A stretch of DNA of 64,000 nucleotides from Xanthostigma xanthostigma. Taxonomy: Eukaryota; Arthropoda; Insecta; Raphidioptera; Raphidiidae. How positions within the stretch are numbered: position 1 is the stretch's first letter; each line of letters begins with the position of its first letter. Positions 10,997-23,400 of this stretch are shown here, piece after piece. A program made the position numbers and the translations under genes. The notes beneath the pieces are model-generated. The model worked only from the letters and a program-made list of their open reading frames with translations, was not told the origin of the DNA and ran no database searches. The stretch lies in NCBI GenBank assembly GCA_963575645.1, contig OY754464.1:63648948-63712947 (forward strand), given 5' to 3'.

Positions 10997-12283
10997 AGGT
11001 ACGTTTACACGGCGACAGTAACACTCGACAGTTACAGTCACGATAGTAAGTTACTATCGTGACTGTAACTGTAACTGTCTAGGAACTATCACCGTGTAAA
11101 CTAGTGATGTGCCGGATATTCGTATCCGTATCCGCGGATATCCGAGGGAGAAGAAAGATCCGTATCCGTATCCGCGGATATCCGAGGGAGAAGAAAGATC
11201 CGGATCCGTATCCGTATCCGTTAGTTTTATGGCGGATCTTTTACCTTATTAATTTTCAATTCATAGATGAAATTTTATATATATAGGTGATTAGGTAATA
11301 ATGAAAAACTGTTAAATTCCATTCAGATTATTTTTTATTTCTTAAAATCGTATTTGGCACCTTTATATTGCAAACATGTATCGTAGTGAGTACCATACCA
11401 ATAGTACATAACTCAAAGGTACTAATAAAAAACTATCTTTATAATGAGATATTGCACATCGATCTCTCGAAATAGACAATCTGTTATGAGAGTTAACTCT
11501 TAAAGAAGTCAATAACTTTTTCCCATAACAGTCTCTTTCCAAAGGTCGATGTGCAATATTTACCGCCGCGTACTCTAAGAAAGTTAAGATCCGTATCCGT
11601 ATCCGCGGATCTTGAAACCAAATATCCGTATCCCTATCCGCGGATCTTGAAACCAAATATTCGTATTCAGATCCGTATCCGCGGATATGCATTTTTAACG
11701 ATCCGGCACATCACTAGTGTAAACATAATGACAGCTGCTGTCACACTGTCAGCTATCAAACTATCAAGCTCGGCTAGATAGTTAACAGTAAATAGTTGAC
11801 AGTGTGACAGCAACTTCTATCATGTAAACTGTGATTACCACACTGTCAACTACTATCGTACGATTTTTGTATATTGTTGTTATCAACTATTACTTGTTAT
11901 CACGTATACCTACAGTTTTAAGTTCAATTTTGAGTTTTAAATTCAACTGATTTAAATATTTAATTTTAATGTTTAAATTATAATAATTAAAAATGGTATT
12001 TGATACTATTGAATTCCTGAAACATTATGAAGAGCATCCCTCTTTATGGGATAAAACTATACCAGACTTCAACAATCGGCAAAAAAGAAATGCGGCTGAA
12101 GAAAAATTATTACCCATCTCGGAACTTTCTAACATAAAAGAATTACGATCAAAAATCAGAAGTATTAGAGGAAACACAATAATTACTGTCACCGTGAAAA
12201 CACTCATCTCATGTGACAGTAGCTGTCGCATTACTATACGACAGTGCTATCATGACTGTTACTGTCGCCGTGTAAACGTACCT
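10997..12283 (+). mobile_element. PIF/Harbinger element, duplicate in the B-C spacer
   Basis: Duplicate of 1394-2665, with the same TAA duplications (10994-10996 and 12284-12286) and the same MADF remnant (11993 to about 12175). It differs from the first copy at scattered positions only. Confidence 0.75.
11102..11716. mobile_element. hAT element nested in the second Harbinger copy
   Basis: Duplicate of 1499-2095 with the same gtgtaaac target duplication (11094-11101 and 11717-11724). It is 18 bases longer, mainly from copy-number change in the internal 'ccgtatccg' repeats and from small indels. Confidence 0.85.
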
Positions 12284-12743
12284 TAAAGAACGAGTTAAAA
12301 TAACAAAAAACAAATCCGACATGTCCGGTTTGTTGCTTGTGTGTGCACTCTAAATTTCTACTCATTATGACAATTTGACGACTTTAGACTATTAATTCTG
12401 TAATTATTATTGTATGATCACAATCTAAAATCATTATAAACCCAGATTTTCTGACCCAAAATCATTGCTTTTAATATAGATTTATGAAAGTTTTATCGAA
12501 AGTTAAAAATTCACAATCATATTTTATGCAAGCCTATCCAACGGCAACTATACAATGATGTACCAACCTATAATGACTGTTCAATGTCACTGCCGTCACA
12601 GGTAAATAAATAAAAAACGAGTGATAATAATAATAATTAGTAGGACTACGTCACTACGTGGTTCTACTCCCAAAAAACATTACTAAGTATCAGTCTAAAC
12701 AAAACTATCAAGTGAAGACGACGGCAGACCAAATAATAATAAT

Positions 12744-15700
12744 ATGCTGTCCTTCCCGCGTGTGCTATGCCTCAGCACAGTGTTTTGTTTGTACACAATA
12801 ACAAGTGATTGTGCGAACATACTGGCTATCACTCCTGCGTTATCCCCAAGCCATCACATTTGGAACAAGGCATTACTTCTTGCACTTGTCGAAAGAGGAC
12901 ACAATGTTACTTTCATTGGACCCGATAAAGAAGAGAACAAAGTGAACTTCACTGGAATTCACCTGGAAGGTACCTATATTTATGTGCTAATGTACCCAAT
13001 TACGCCGACGCACCCATGTGTTAAAATCCACACTAATATTAAAAGTGCGAAAGTAACTCTGTCTGTCTGTCGGTTTCTCTGTTAACGCTTTCATGGCCAA
13101 ACCGCTGGGTCGATTGTGATGAAATTTAATATGGAGATAGTTTGAAGCCTAGGGAAAGACAGGCAACATTTTTTTTTACAAAATTCAACCCGTATGTGGG
13201 TGAAGTGGGGCTTATAATATTGTATGAAGTTACGCTTTCACGGCCAGACCGCTGGGCCGATTGTGATGAAATATAATATAAATAATTAAAGTTAAAAGTT
13301 AATGCAAAAGCTTGATGCGCCCAAATTGTGTAATGGTTTACGTTTACAAGTTTTACCAATCCAACCCACAAGTGAGGAATGGTATTAGTTTAGGTCAAAA
13401 ATCACTTTTCAAAAAGTTTACAATATCTTTTCGTTTTGAGGTCCCCCGAATCCTAAAAACATATTTTTGGAAAAACTCTGTGCGTCTGTTTGTTAGTCTG
13501 TTAGTCTGTGAACACGATACAGGTCAAACGGATAAGCGGAATGAAACTAAATTTTGGGAGGATGTTTGGTATGCAAATATAAAGATCCCTATTGCTTTTG
13601 GGGAAAATCGGCGCATGCGCAGAAGAGATGTATGCTATAACGGTGTTTTTATATAATAATGGTATCCTTTTCATAATGGCTTATTATTCTATTTATTTTT
13701 TCAAGAAAGTTTTGTTAAAAAATGTTTTTTCTAAACTTTATAGTTTCGAAAATATTTTGAAAATAAAAAAAAATCAGCCGTTCTTTTGTTTTATGGATCT
13801 GTCAGAAATGAACTTATAGTTAGGCTTGCTTTAATTAATTTTTACATGACGTGGAACATATTATGTAGGTAACCATGGCAACGAATAGCAAATATCATAT
13901 TGAATACTAGCCATTACCCGCGTCACCTCACGCGATATCAGAAATTTTATTTTCTTTATTATAATCAAATGTCAACATTTTTGAAGTTGGAATGGTCCCG
14001 TCGCCCAATTGGCTGGAATTTTTATCTGGGTCAAAATATTGTTGGGGCTATAAATTAATGGCAAATTGTAAGGAGGCAGTGTTCTAATACCAATTATATA
14101 CCGACGGTTTTGCCTTTTCAATTTAAAAGATTACAATTTCCATTAAAAACCGCTTTTGGAATAACTATAAACAAAGCCCAGGAGCAAACGCTAAGGTAGT
14201 TGGAATTCATTTAGAAAAATCATGTATGTGACTCGCTCACGTGTATATAGAATCCACAATTTTTTTATGTTTTTGCAAAAGATGATAAAACCAAAAACAT
14301 TGTTTATAGGGCCATCTTAAATTAGAGTCTTGCCTGAATTTATGAATTTTTTATTCAATTAAGTATATCAATTGTACACTGTACTGATTCCGCACGGACG
14401 AAGTCGCGGGTAAAAGCTAGTTAGTTATATAAGTCATTTAACATTTTTTTCAATAAAAAATATTTTTTTCAAAAAAAAATATTTTTTTCTGATATTAATA
14501 TTAGCAAAATATTCGAATGAATTTTGCGAATGAGAATGTCAAAAAATATGCAAATACACGTCACGTCACTAGTTAGTGTTGGGTTTTTTTCAAACCTTTT
14601 TTTATGTTCTTTGTTTTTCAAGATGTCTCATGAACGGTTGGTTTTACAAACTAGAATATCTAAATTTACTACAATTTAAGCCTTAAACCAGCTCTGTAAC
14701 TTAAACTCGGAACATTTTTTTCGAAAAAAGTTTCAGCAAAAATTTAAATTCCATGGTGCAAGGCTTTATAATATGCTCACTGACTGATATAACGAACTTA
14801 TTTTAACAGTGCCTTGAGGTTCGTTATAACGAAGGTCTACTGTATTGGTTTAATATTTTGAAGTGATTAAATAATGTCAATTTTTTATCAATCTGTATGT
14901 ATAGTTTTATGTTCAAGAGCTATGTTATCTATGTTTATCTACTTTCTGTGTACATTTACATATTTTTGTTTTATATACCTAGTCGATTTTTTTATTATAT
15001 ATTAATTGCACCAAATTATACATTTCAAATTGCAAATAAACTACTAATATAAAAGTTTCGTGACAACAACAAAAATTAAAATTCCAACCCATTGAGCGAC
15101 ATAACCATTCTAATTTTAAAATATTGACATTTTAACAAATTGTAATACATAAAATAAAATGTCTGCAAATGCGTATCTTGACGCGGGTAACGACTAGTAA
15201 TAAATATGTATTATATTTGCCATTAGTTTGGATGGTTACATAATATGGTTTCACACGTAAAAATTTACCAAATACCAAAACGTATACCTACTTGTAAGCT
15301 ACGTAACTAATTTCTTTTTGACAGATCTTCCGAAACTATAAAGCTAAGAAAAAGATTTTTTTTACAAAACTTTCTTGGAAATATAAATATAATAATAAAC
15401 GGATATGAAAAGTACGCCATTATAACAGAACAACGTTTCGGACCCAAAAATACCGAAAAAATTCTCGGAATTCTTTCAAATTTGAAATTTAACCCTTTAT
15501 AAATCATTAAAATGTGCTGCTAATATTTAAAAAAAATCGGCCCAATAGGACCGGACTTAATAATTTTACGAAAAACAAAGTTTACTGATATAGATGTACA
15601 TACTAAAAGGTGTATATAATTTGGTACAGATGTTAGATATTATGTAGTATTGAAATTAAGTAAAACAATGTTGTTTTAAGGAATGTATTAAGGGGTAATA

Positions 15701-18700
15701 TTTTTTTATTTTGTCCAAAAACAAAGTTAAGTTCATACAATAGAGCCACACTGCCTATAAAAGCAAATACACACTATATTGTCGTCAGGGTTTGGCACTG
15801 CGACCCGGAGTTTTTATTATTTAAAATATCAATTTCTCGACATAGCAGATGCCATCAGCATTTTTTCCCCGTGGCTGTGATTTCAAATAGAGAGCTCAAA
15901 CGAACACAACAACAATATATACTAAGTAAAAAATATTCCAGGTGTTTACGAAGCCTTTCATGATCATTACGACTTTGTAACATTTCATAATGATGGCCCA
16001 TTCAAAAATTGGTACGACTTCTTTGAATACCTGGAAGAAACATGCAAACTTCAACTGAAGACGAACGGTTATCAAGAAGCCAAAAAACTACCGCAGAATT
16101 TGAAAATCGATTTGATTCTAGTGGATCTATTCGGCTGGGAATGCTTTTATCCTCTACTAGAAAAATTTGGATCGAAACCAGTAATTGCGACAAATCCGTA
16201 TGGAATATTTCCTTGGAATAGTTACAATAGCGGCGATTATGACTACCCTGCGATTTTACCTATTGCTGAATATACAAATCACATGACCTATAAAGAAAGA
16301 TTTCTGAATTTTATATTATCAAATTTCCTAAACTATTATCGTAGATACCATTACCTACCACGTGTGGAAACTATGGTGAAAAGTCAATTCGACGGTGATG
16401 TAAAATCATTAGTTGAAGTTGATAAAATATTCAGTTTATTTTTAGTAAACGATGATCCAATAGCAAACTTTCCTCGGCCAAATGTACCGACAATAATTCA
16501 AGTGGCCGGACTACATGCAAAACCAGCTGGTCCAATCCCAAATGTGAGTAAAATATTGAGAATTAGTTCCCCAAAAAGCTGAGAAATAGGTCACTGAAAA
16601 TATTTAGTTTCAACGAAACATTTAAACTAAATTGAGATATGTAATGAAATCTAATATACCGGGTGTTTCAAAAGTCGCGGAACGGATTAATATTTCTTAT
16701 CGGGTAAGCCGGACTAAAAAATGTTAAAATGGTTTCTTTAATAACTTTTTCCTGTCTATCGAATGGCAAAATTATATTTTGGGCTTTGGGACCCTAAAAT
16801 AGTGCCCAGCTTTGAAATTTTAAAATGGGAACCATACTTTTTTTATTTCATATCGGATCTGCGGAAAATTTTACATACGAATTCGTCTTAGTATATTTTT
16901 TAATTATCGGGTTCTATGTGGAATCCGCTGACTCCGAATATGAAATAAAAAAGTATGGTTCGCATTTATAATTTCAAAGTTGAGCCCTACGGGACCCTTT
17001 GAGGGTCCTCGGGCCTAAAATCAAATTTTGCCATTCGATAGATAGGAAAAAGCTTTTAAAAAACCATTTTAACATTTTTAGTCCGGCTTACCCGATAAGA
17101 AATATTAAGCCATTCCGGGACTTTTGAAACACCCGGTATATAAAGATAGATGTTTTTACGTTATCGTGGTTCAAGTTATCAAGGTTCTACTGCATTTAAA
17201 ATTGATCTTACTTGATAGTTTAACTATCACAATAAATTCTTTTTGATTCTTTTTCAATTTTAAGAAAATCAAAAACTATCTAGACAACGCCAAACATGGA
17301 TTCGTACTTTTCTCATTGGGCACAAATATGCGTTCGGACAAACTATCCCCCCAAGTACGAGACACACTATTGAACGCATTTCGACAGATACCACAACTGG
17401 TATTGTGGAAATTTGAATCTGATTCTATTCCAAATCTACCAGACAACGTTATCATAGAAAAATGGCTACCAGGACAAGGAAATATTTTAGGTAAGACGCA
17501 AACTTCCGGTAATAGGTATATTTATAAATTGTATTATTGTATTGTCATGGGTTCTTAATACGTGTGCAAAATTTCAAACTATTTAGACGTCTGGAAATAG
17601 GTAAAAATTAAATTGAAAGATTTCATTAATACATATACAGGGTGTCCCATTAAGAATGGGACATAGAACAACCGCAGATTCTCCAATTCAAAATAAAACG
17701 ATTAAGCGAAATATGCTTAGATAAAATGTTACTCGTTTCCGAAATACGGGGTGTTGAAGTTGAAAACTGAAAAATTATTAATGTCCATAATTTTTTTAAT
17801 ACACCGTATAATTTTACTCAAATCGGCACACTTGTTAAATATCACAAAATGCACCTAACAATAAAAAAATTAGTTCAGTACGCTCTACCAGTGGCGTACG
17901 GCAGGAGTAAGTAATGCTTGTACCCCTTCTAAATGTTACGCCACTGTCTAAATTTTAATTTTGACTATAATTTTAATTTTTTTGATATTTTCTAAGTCAA
18001 TAATGTACACTTGTTAGTTTGTTGTAAAGTCATTGGATTTCGAGATATTCGCAGTTTGTTTAAGAAATAATTGTAAAAATGAATATTATTAATAATAATA
18101 CAAATAAAAAGTACATGTCTATCTATCTTTAACTGCGAATATCTCGAAAACCAATGACTTTACAACAAACTAACAAGTGTACATTATTGACTTAGAAAAT
18201 ATCAAAAAAATTAAAATTATAGTCAAAATTAAAATTCAGACAGCGGCGTAACATTTAGAAGGGGTACAAGCATTACTTACTCCTGCCGTACGCCACTGGT
18301 AGAGCGAGTAACATTTTATCTAAGCATATTTCGCTTAATCGTTTTATTTTGAATTGGAGAATCTACGGTTGTTCTATGTCCTATTCTTAATGGGACACCC
18401 TGTATAGAAACATGCATACAAAAAAATATGTATTATCTGCAAATTTAGTAATAAAGTGTAATCTAGTGAAATATTAAAGAATCTCGACACTTCTTTCAGC
18501 GCATCCAAACATCCGCGTTTTCATTACCCACGGAGGTTCTCTGAGTACCCAAGAAGCATTATTTCACGGCGTGCCTATAATTGGATGTCCTCTCTTTGCT
18601 GACCAATATACTAACGTAAATAAAATGGTTGAAAGAGAACATGGACTTCGTTATGATATCATGGAGAATGCAAATGCTGACACGTTACTTGCGACTTTAA

Positions 18701-20100
18701 AAGAAGTTATCAATAATCCTAAGTGAGAAAAAAAGATACTATCTTTAAATATTGCGGACGTCCCACATTTTCTTTTTGTCGGTATCTAAATCACAAAACA
18801 GATTACGAAACAATTTTTTCAGAATTTTAAGAAGCTTTTTCTATAAGAAACCGTTTCCCAAAAGTGTGTCTTTCAATTTTGACTTGAAATGACTTATTGT
18901 CAGTCTCATTGATCTGTGTGAACCACAGGGAAGATTATTTATTTAGATCTGTTCCTATTGGCAAAGAAGTTAAACGTCATTACAATATGTCGGTTTATGC
19001 GCAACGTTTTAAATATATACTTATATTTGTTTAATTCTTGGTTAAAATTAAAAAGAAAGATATAAGAACTAAAAAGTTTGTTTACATTTTTTTGTTTAAA
19101 ATTTCTTCAAAATTATTAAGTTTCAATCTTGGGACGACTCTATTTCCTTTCTCTTATGACTAAATCTATACAGGCCTTCATAACAATAATATTATTGGAT
19201 AGCTGCAAGCAGGCGCGGCGGCCAGTTTTGAAAATTTTTGGTGAGTGAGTCGTGTGATCGCTTACCCGGAGGGGGGGGGCTAAAAAATAAAAATGTTCCA
19301 ACAACGTCAATAGATTAGAGAGTCATATACATACATAAACGTAAAAATTACAAAACTTCCCATATTTTTGTAACTTGTGAAAATTCCGTATGGTGAATTC
19401 ACCATACTAAATCTTCAAGTGTGAAAAGCTCTTAACATACACCAAAAGTCTTCCGCCGCGCCTGGCTGTCAGCTACTGAAATATCACAACTCGGAAACTA
19501 AAAAGTTGGTGTCATAATATTTCAGTGTTTGAGATAAATTACTTAAAAAAATTCACAAATGTATAATGGTTGGCATTTTTCGTGAACGGGAAGCCATCAG
19601 AAAACAAGCAGATTGAGTAAATCGGAAAAAGAACAGATTGGGTGTGGTTTTCACCTATATTATATTGATTTTGTCGCCCCTTGAAACTGCCATCCAGGAC
19701 GGGTGCCTCGGTTTGCCCCCGCCCCCCTAGATAAGGAATTTTATTTATATTTTCACAGATATTACTCCTTTTTCAAAGAGAAATAAAATTATCTTAAAAT
19801 TTTTTATTGGCGTTTTATTACAGATACAAAGAGAATATCAAAAAAGCTTCGGCACAATTCAGAGACCAGCCACACACACCAATGGAAAGAGCCATATTCT
19901 GGACTGAGTACGTTCTGAGACACGGTGGGGCACAGCATCTGCAACCCGCTTCCCTTTATATGCCGGCTTACCAGACGTATTCTCTGGACGTCCTGGCTCT
20001 CCTAGTGACAATAGGAATCACTACAATCACCTTACCTATCTGTTTATGCCGATACTTGTTTTGCAGAAAAAGAAATGTTAAAAAATTAAAAACAAATTAA
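12744..20100 (+). CDS. UDP-glycosyltransferase C (five exons, 517 residues)
   Basis: Coding exons: 12744-12969, 15942-16543, 17265-17490, 18500-18722, 19824-20100. Exon lengths and phases are identical to UGT-B and the frame is open throughout. Exon 1 encodes the same protein as in UGT-B (signal peptide, Ser-His catalytic region). Substitutions are spread over exons 2-5. In the signature region it reads FITHGGSLSTQEALFHG, then GVPIIGCPLFADQ, where B has GGALS and ILGFP. These sugar-donor-site differences could alter kinetics. The transmembrane helix and the KLKTN tail are kept. Role and location are as for the family: ER-lumen glycosylation of lipophilic substrates. Introns carry Helitron, mariner and hAT debris, partly shared with UGT-B and partly private. 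Identity with B at both gene ends, but divergence in the middle, suggests recent exchange or duplication. Confidence 0.92.
14030..14215 (+). mobile_element. Helitron helicase remnant (UGT-C copy)
   Basis: Paralogue of 3811-4012. The helicase-like residues around FQFKRLQFPLKTAFGITINK can still be read, but extra indels disrupt the frame. It lacks the fold-back insertion that follows the UGT-B copy. Confidence 0.6.
16659..17136. mobile_element. Tc1/mariner-type MITE (UGT-C copy)
   Basis: Shared with UGT-B at 7917-8380. Ends are 'ccgggtgtttcaaaagtc' and complement, with flanking TA. Confidence 0.7.
17638..18402. mobile_element. Palindromic mariner-type MITE private to UGT-C intron 3
   Basis: Terminal inverted repeats 'cagggtgtcccattaagaat' and complement extend into arms of roughly 380 bp that fold on each other. 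TA duplications lie at 17636-17637 and 18403-18404. UGT-B has an empty site (about 8870). No coding sequence. Confidence 0.8.
19210..19464. mobile_element. Short hAT element in UGT-C intron 4
   Basis: 12-bp ends 'caggcgcggcgg' and 'ccgccgcgcctg' are flanked by gctgcaag (19202-19209) and gctgtcag (19465-19472), an 8-bp duplication with two mismatches. The same intron in UGT-A and UGT-B has one uninterrupted 'gctgcaagctact', so the empty site is visible inside this window. Confidence 0.8.
19524..19733. repeat. Truncated relative of the 37229-37491 hAT element
   Basis: Shares 'agaaaacaagcagattgagt' and 'gggtgtggttttcacctata' with the complete element at 37229-37491. The left end is missing. Confidence 0.5.
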
Positions 20101-20486
20101 AAGTATTCTTTGAGACATAATATTGTCTACTTTTTTATTTCTAGACCCTAGATTTCACCTTTTCGCTTTAGGGCCAACTATTCCGAAACTTATCTACCGC
20201 CAAGCGAGGTATGACCGTATGGGTATATTCTATTGTCATTGTCAACGATTAAAGAATTATTTTCTATCGACTATCACACAAAGTGACAAAATAATAAAAT
20301 ATTAAGTTATTGTATGTAATTAGTAAATAACAACAAACTTTCTCTGTCTAACTACAAGGTCAGCTAGCCAAAACATGCGAAGCATGTTCACTGTTCAGAG
20401 ATTCTAAATCTCTATTCCCCTGTCGACGCTAACAGTGTATTTGTACACAACGTAATGCACTAATAATCAGTAACGACTCAAACACG

Positions 20487-23400
20487 ATGAATTTCACACA
20501 TGTCTGTGTGTTAATCTTAATTATATTACTGAGTATTGTCAACAATAAGTCAGTGAAAAGTGCTAATATCTTAGCAATAACACATTCAATCTCGCCAAGT
20601 CATCATATATGGAATAGAGCGCTACTTACCGCGTTGGCTAAACGAGGACACAATGTAACTTATTTCGGGCCAGACAAAGAAAAAACAACAATTCCAAATT
20701 TACATCATATTTACCTCGAAGGTATGCAACACACTATACATTACTACTATATTTTTTTACCCTTATAACGATACATTGCGATTTGTGGATCATAAATCAA
20801 CAAAGTGTCCAGGGGCGGCGTTTGCGGTATGGTTGGTATGGAGCACTCCATACCCTGAATTAGCAGTGGTATGGAATTCCATACCAACATTTTTGGAAAA
20901 AGTTTTCAACAGTACTGTCCCCGAAATTCGATTCTGCTCATATGTCCAGTGTACGCAGGGCTGGGCATTGTCCTTTTTCAATCACTTTGAAATATAAGTT
21001 TTTTCTGAGATATATACTGCGATAATATATAAGTTCAAAAAAATTTTTGTTCACCTTCCCGATTCAGAGCACCCCAGGGCGGCTATCGAAGTGTGAGGGA
21101 ACGAACGAATATATATACCAGTACGCCAAATCATTATCTTACTCCATACCGTTAAAAAATATAAACCGCCACCCCTGAAAGTGTCGTAAATAAAAAAGGC
21201 CGTTATGGTGAAATTTGGTATAAAGAGCAGCCGTATAGTTGTACTATAAATTGAAAATATAATAATATTAATAATAATAGACTTTATTAGAGGCGGATTC
21301 AGCTAAGCTACTCTTCCACTCAACCCATTAAAAAATTTCCAAACATAAGTCAATTGCAATTCGCATGGGACGGGTATGTTTAACATTGTTTAGTTGCTTT
21401 GCACTAAGAGAACCGTAATATCTATAACTGACTAACTTTTACTATGTTGGTATACTTTACTATAGTCAAACTATATTGAATTAACCATATACTTTTATTC
21501 TATACCGAACATAGGAATAAAATCGCAATCGAACCATTAGGGTTCAAACATATACTTCTGTCTTTTTTTACGCCGTAAGCACTGGCGTAACCAGGAGGGA
21601 GAAACGAGCACGGGGGACCCGGCTTAAGAAATTTCTAATTTGCCCCCTCCTGGGCCAAAAGATGGGTACGCCCATGTTAACGTCATAGAAAAAGGCAAAG
21701 TTTTGGAAACAGAGATACTTTATTCAGATTGAATGCAAGTACATCAACCAATCCTATCATCGGAGAAATCGGGGAATTACATCGAGGAAAGAGACGCAGA
21801 TATATTTTTGATAAGCTTTGTTGCCTTCACTCACCGCACATTGAGTAGATAGACAATGATTCATATTATAGTAAATTATTAAATATATGGAATTAACTAA
21901 AGGCGTAAAAAATTGGGCCTGGGGCAATGTGTTGATGCTACCTTGAATAATATTGCACAAATTATTTTAATAACAAAGTTACTAATAAATAAAATTGTCG
22001 ACCAATTTTTCGCAGACCATATATTGACAAAAAATAATAAAAATACAAATCAATATAACACAAGATGACGTTATTAATTTTTTATTATTTTTTTAATCAT
22101 TCAAACTTCAATCTTGCGTACAATCTATTAGATAATAAATTACTTAATACTAATTAATTTTTATATTTTTTAGATATTTCTGAAGAAGATCCAAATCCGG
22201 ATCGAAACGTCATCTTGTGTTATATTGATTTGTATTTTTATTATTTTTTGTCAATATATGGTCTGAGAAAAATTGGTCGACAATTTTATTTACTTGAAGA
22301 GTTCTATTCAGACGTTAATCAAAGATTTGAAAGTTACTAATAATTACAGGCATATATGAAAAGCACGACGTGGATTTGATAGAATTGTTTAATCAAGATA
22401 ATGATGGATTCAGACTCGTGTATAATACATACGCCTGGATGGAATTAACTTGTCAATCAGAACTGCAAACGAATGGTTTTCAAACCCTCAAGAATTATCC
22501 ATCAGACGCATTCGACTTAATTATAATGGATTTATTTGGTCCAGAATGCTATTATCCATTTGTTCAAAAGTTTGGATCACCCCCGATCGTTGGCACAAGT
22601 CCGTATGGACACCAACCATGGTCCACATATTTAACGGGCGACTACGAATATCCAGCCCTTGTGCCTGTAAGCGGAGAATTAACCAATCGGATGACGTTCT
22701 TTGATCGATTTATGAACTTTTTATATTCTTATTACGCCCTTTATTACCGTAAATATCATTATTTACCGAAAATGGAACAGTTGTCCAAACAATACTTTGA
22801 TAACGATATCACACCTTTTAGTGAAACTGATAAAAAATATAGCATTATACTTGTTAACAGTGACCCTATAGCGGATTATCCACGACCTATAGTTCCTGCT
22901 GTTATACCATGTGCAGGATTACAAATTCAACCAGCAGGACCAATTCCTGAAGTAAGTATAATACGTTTTAACTTGATGGATTCCTGAAAGTGTATAGGTA
23001 TGCAAATCTCAAACAATCTTTAAATATTTCGCTTTTTACGTATACAATAGGACCTCGATAAGTTAAAAACCTCTGTAACTTAAAAATTTTTTGACTTCCC
23101 GTCCCCTCAAAGCAAGCACAAAACCTCGGTAACTTAAACAAATATTTTGAGCGTTGGTCCTCGATAATTTAAAATAATATTTTGGTGACCTCCATAACTT
23201 AAAGTATTATCAGTGAGTCATCGTGAATAAGTATACAAACAAAAGGTTTGCCAAGAACTTTATTAATTTTCCATTCAGTCCTTCACTAAAGCGCATAAAA
23301 TATTAATTAACGAGTGATAAAATGAAGCGAAAGTTGAACATACTAACATATTCTGACAAATTAAGAGCAATCGAAGCAGTGAAAAGTGGTTGAACCTTGT

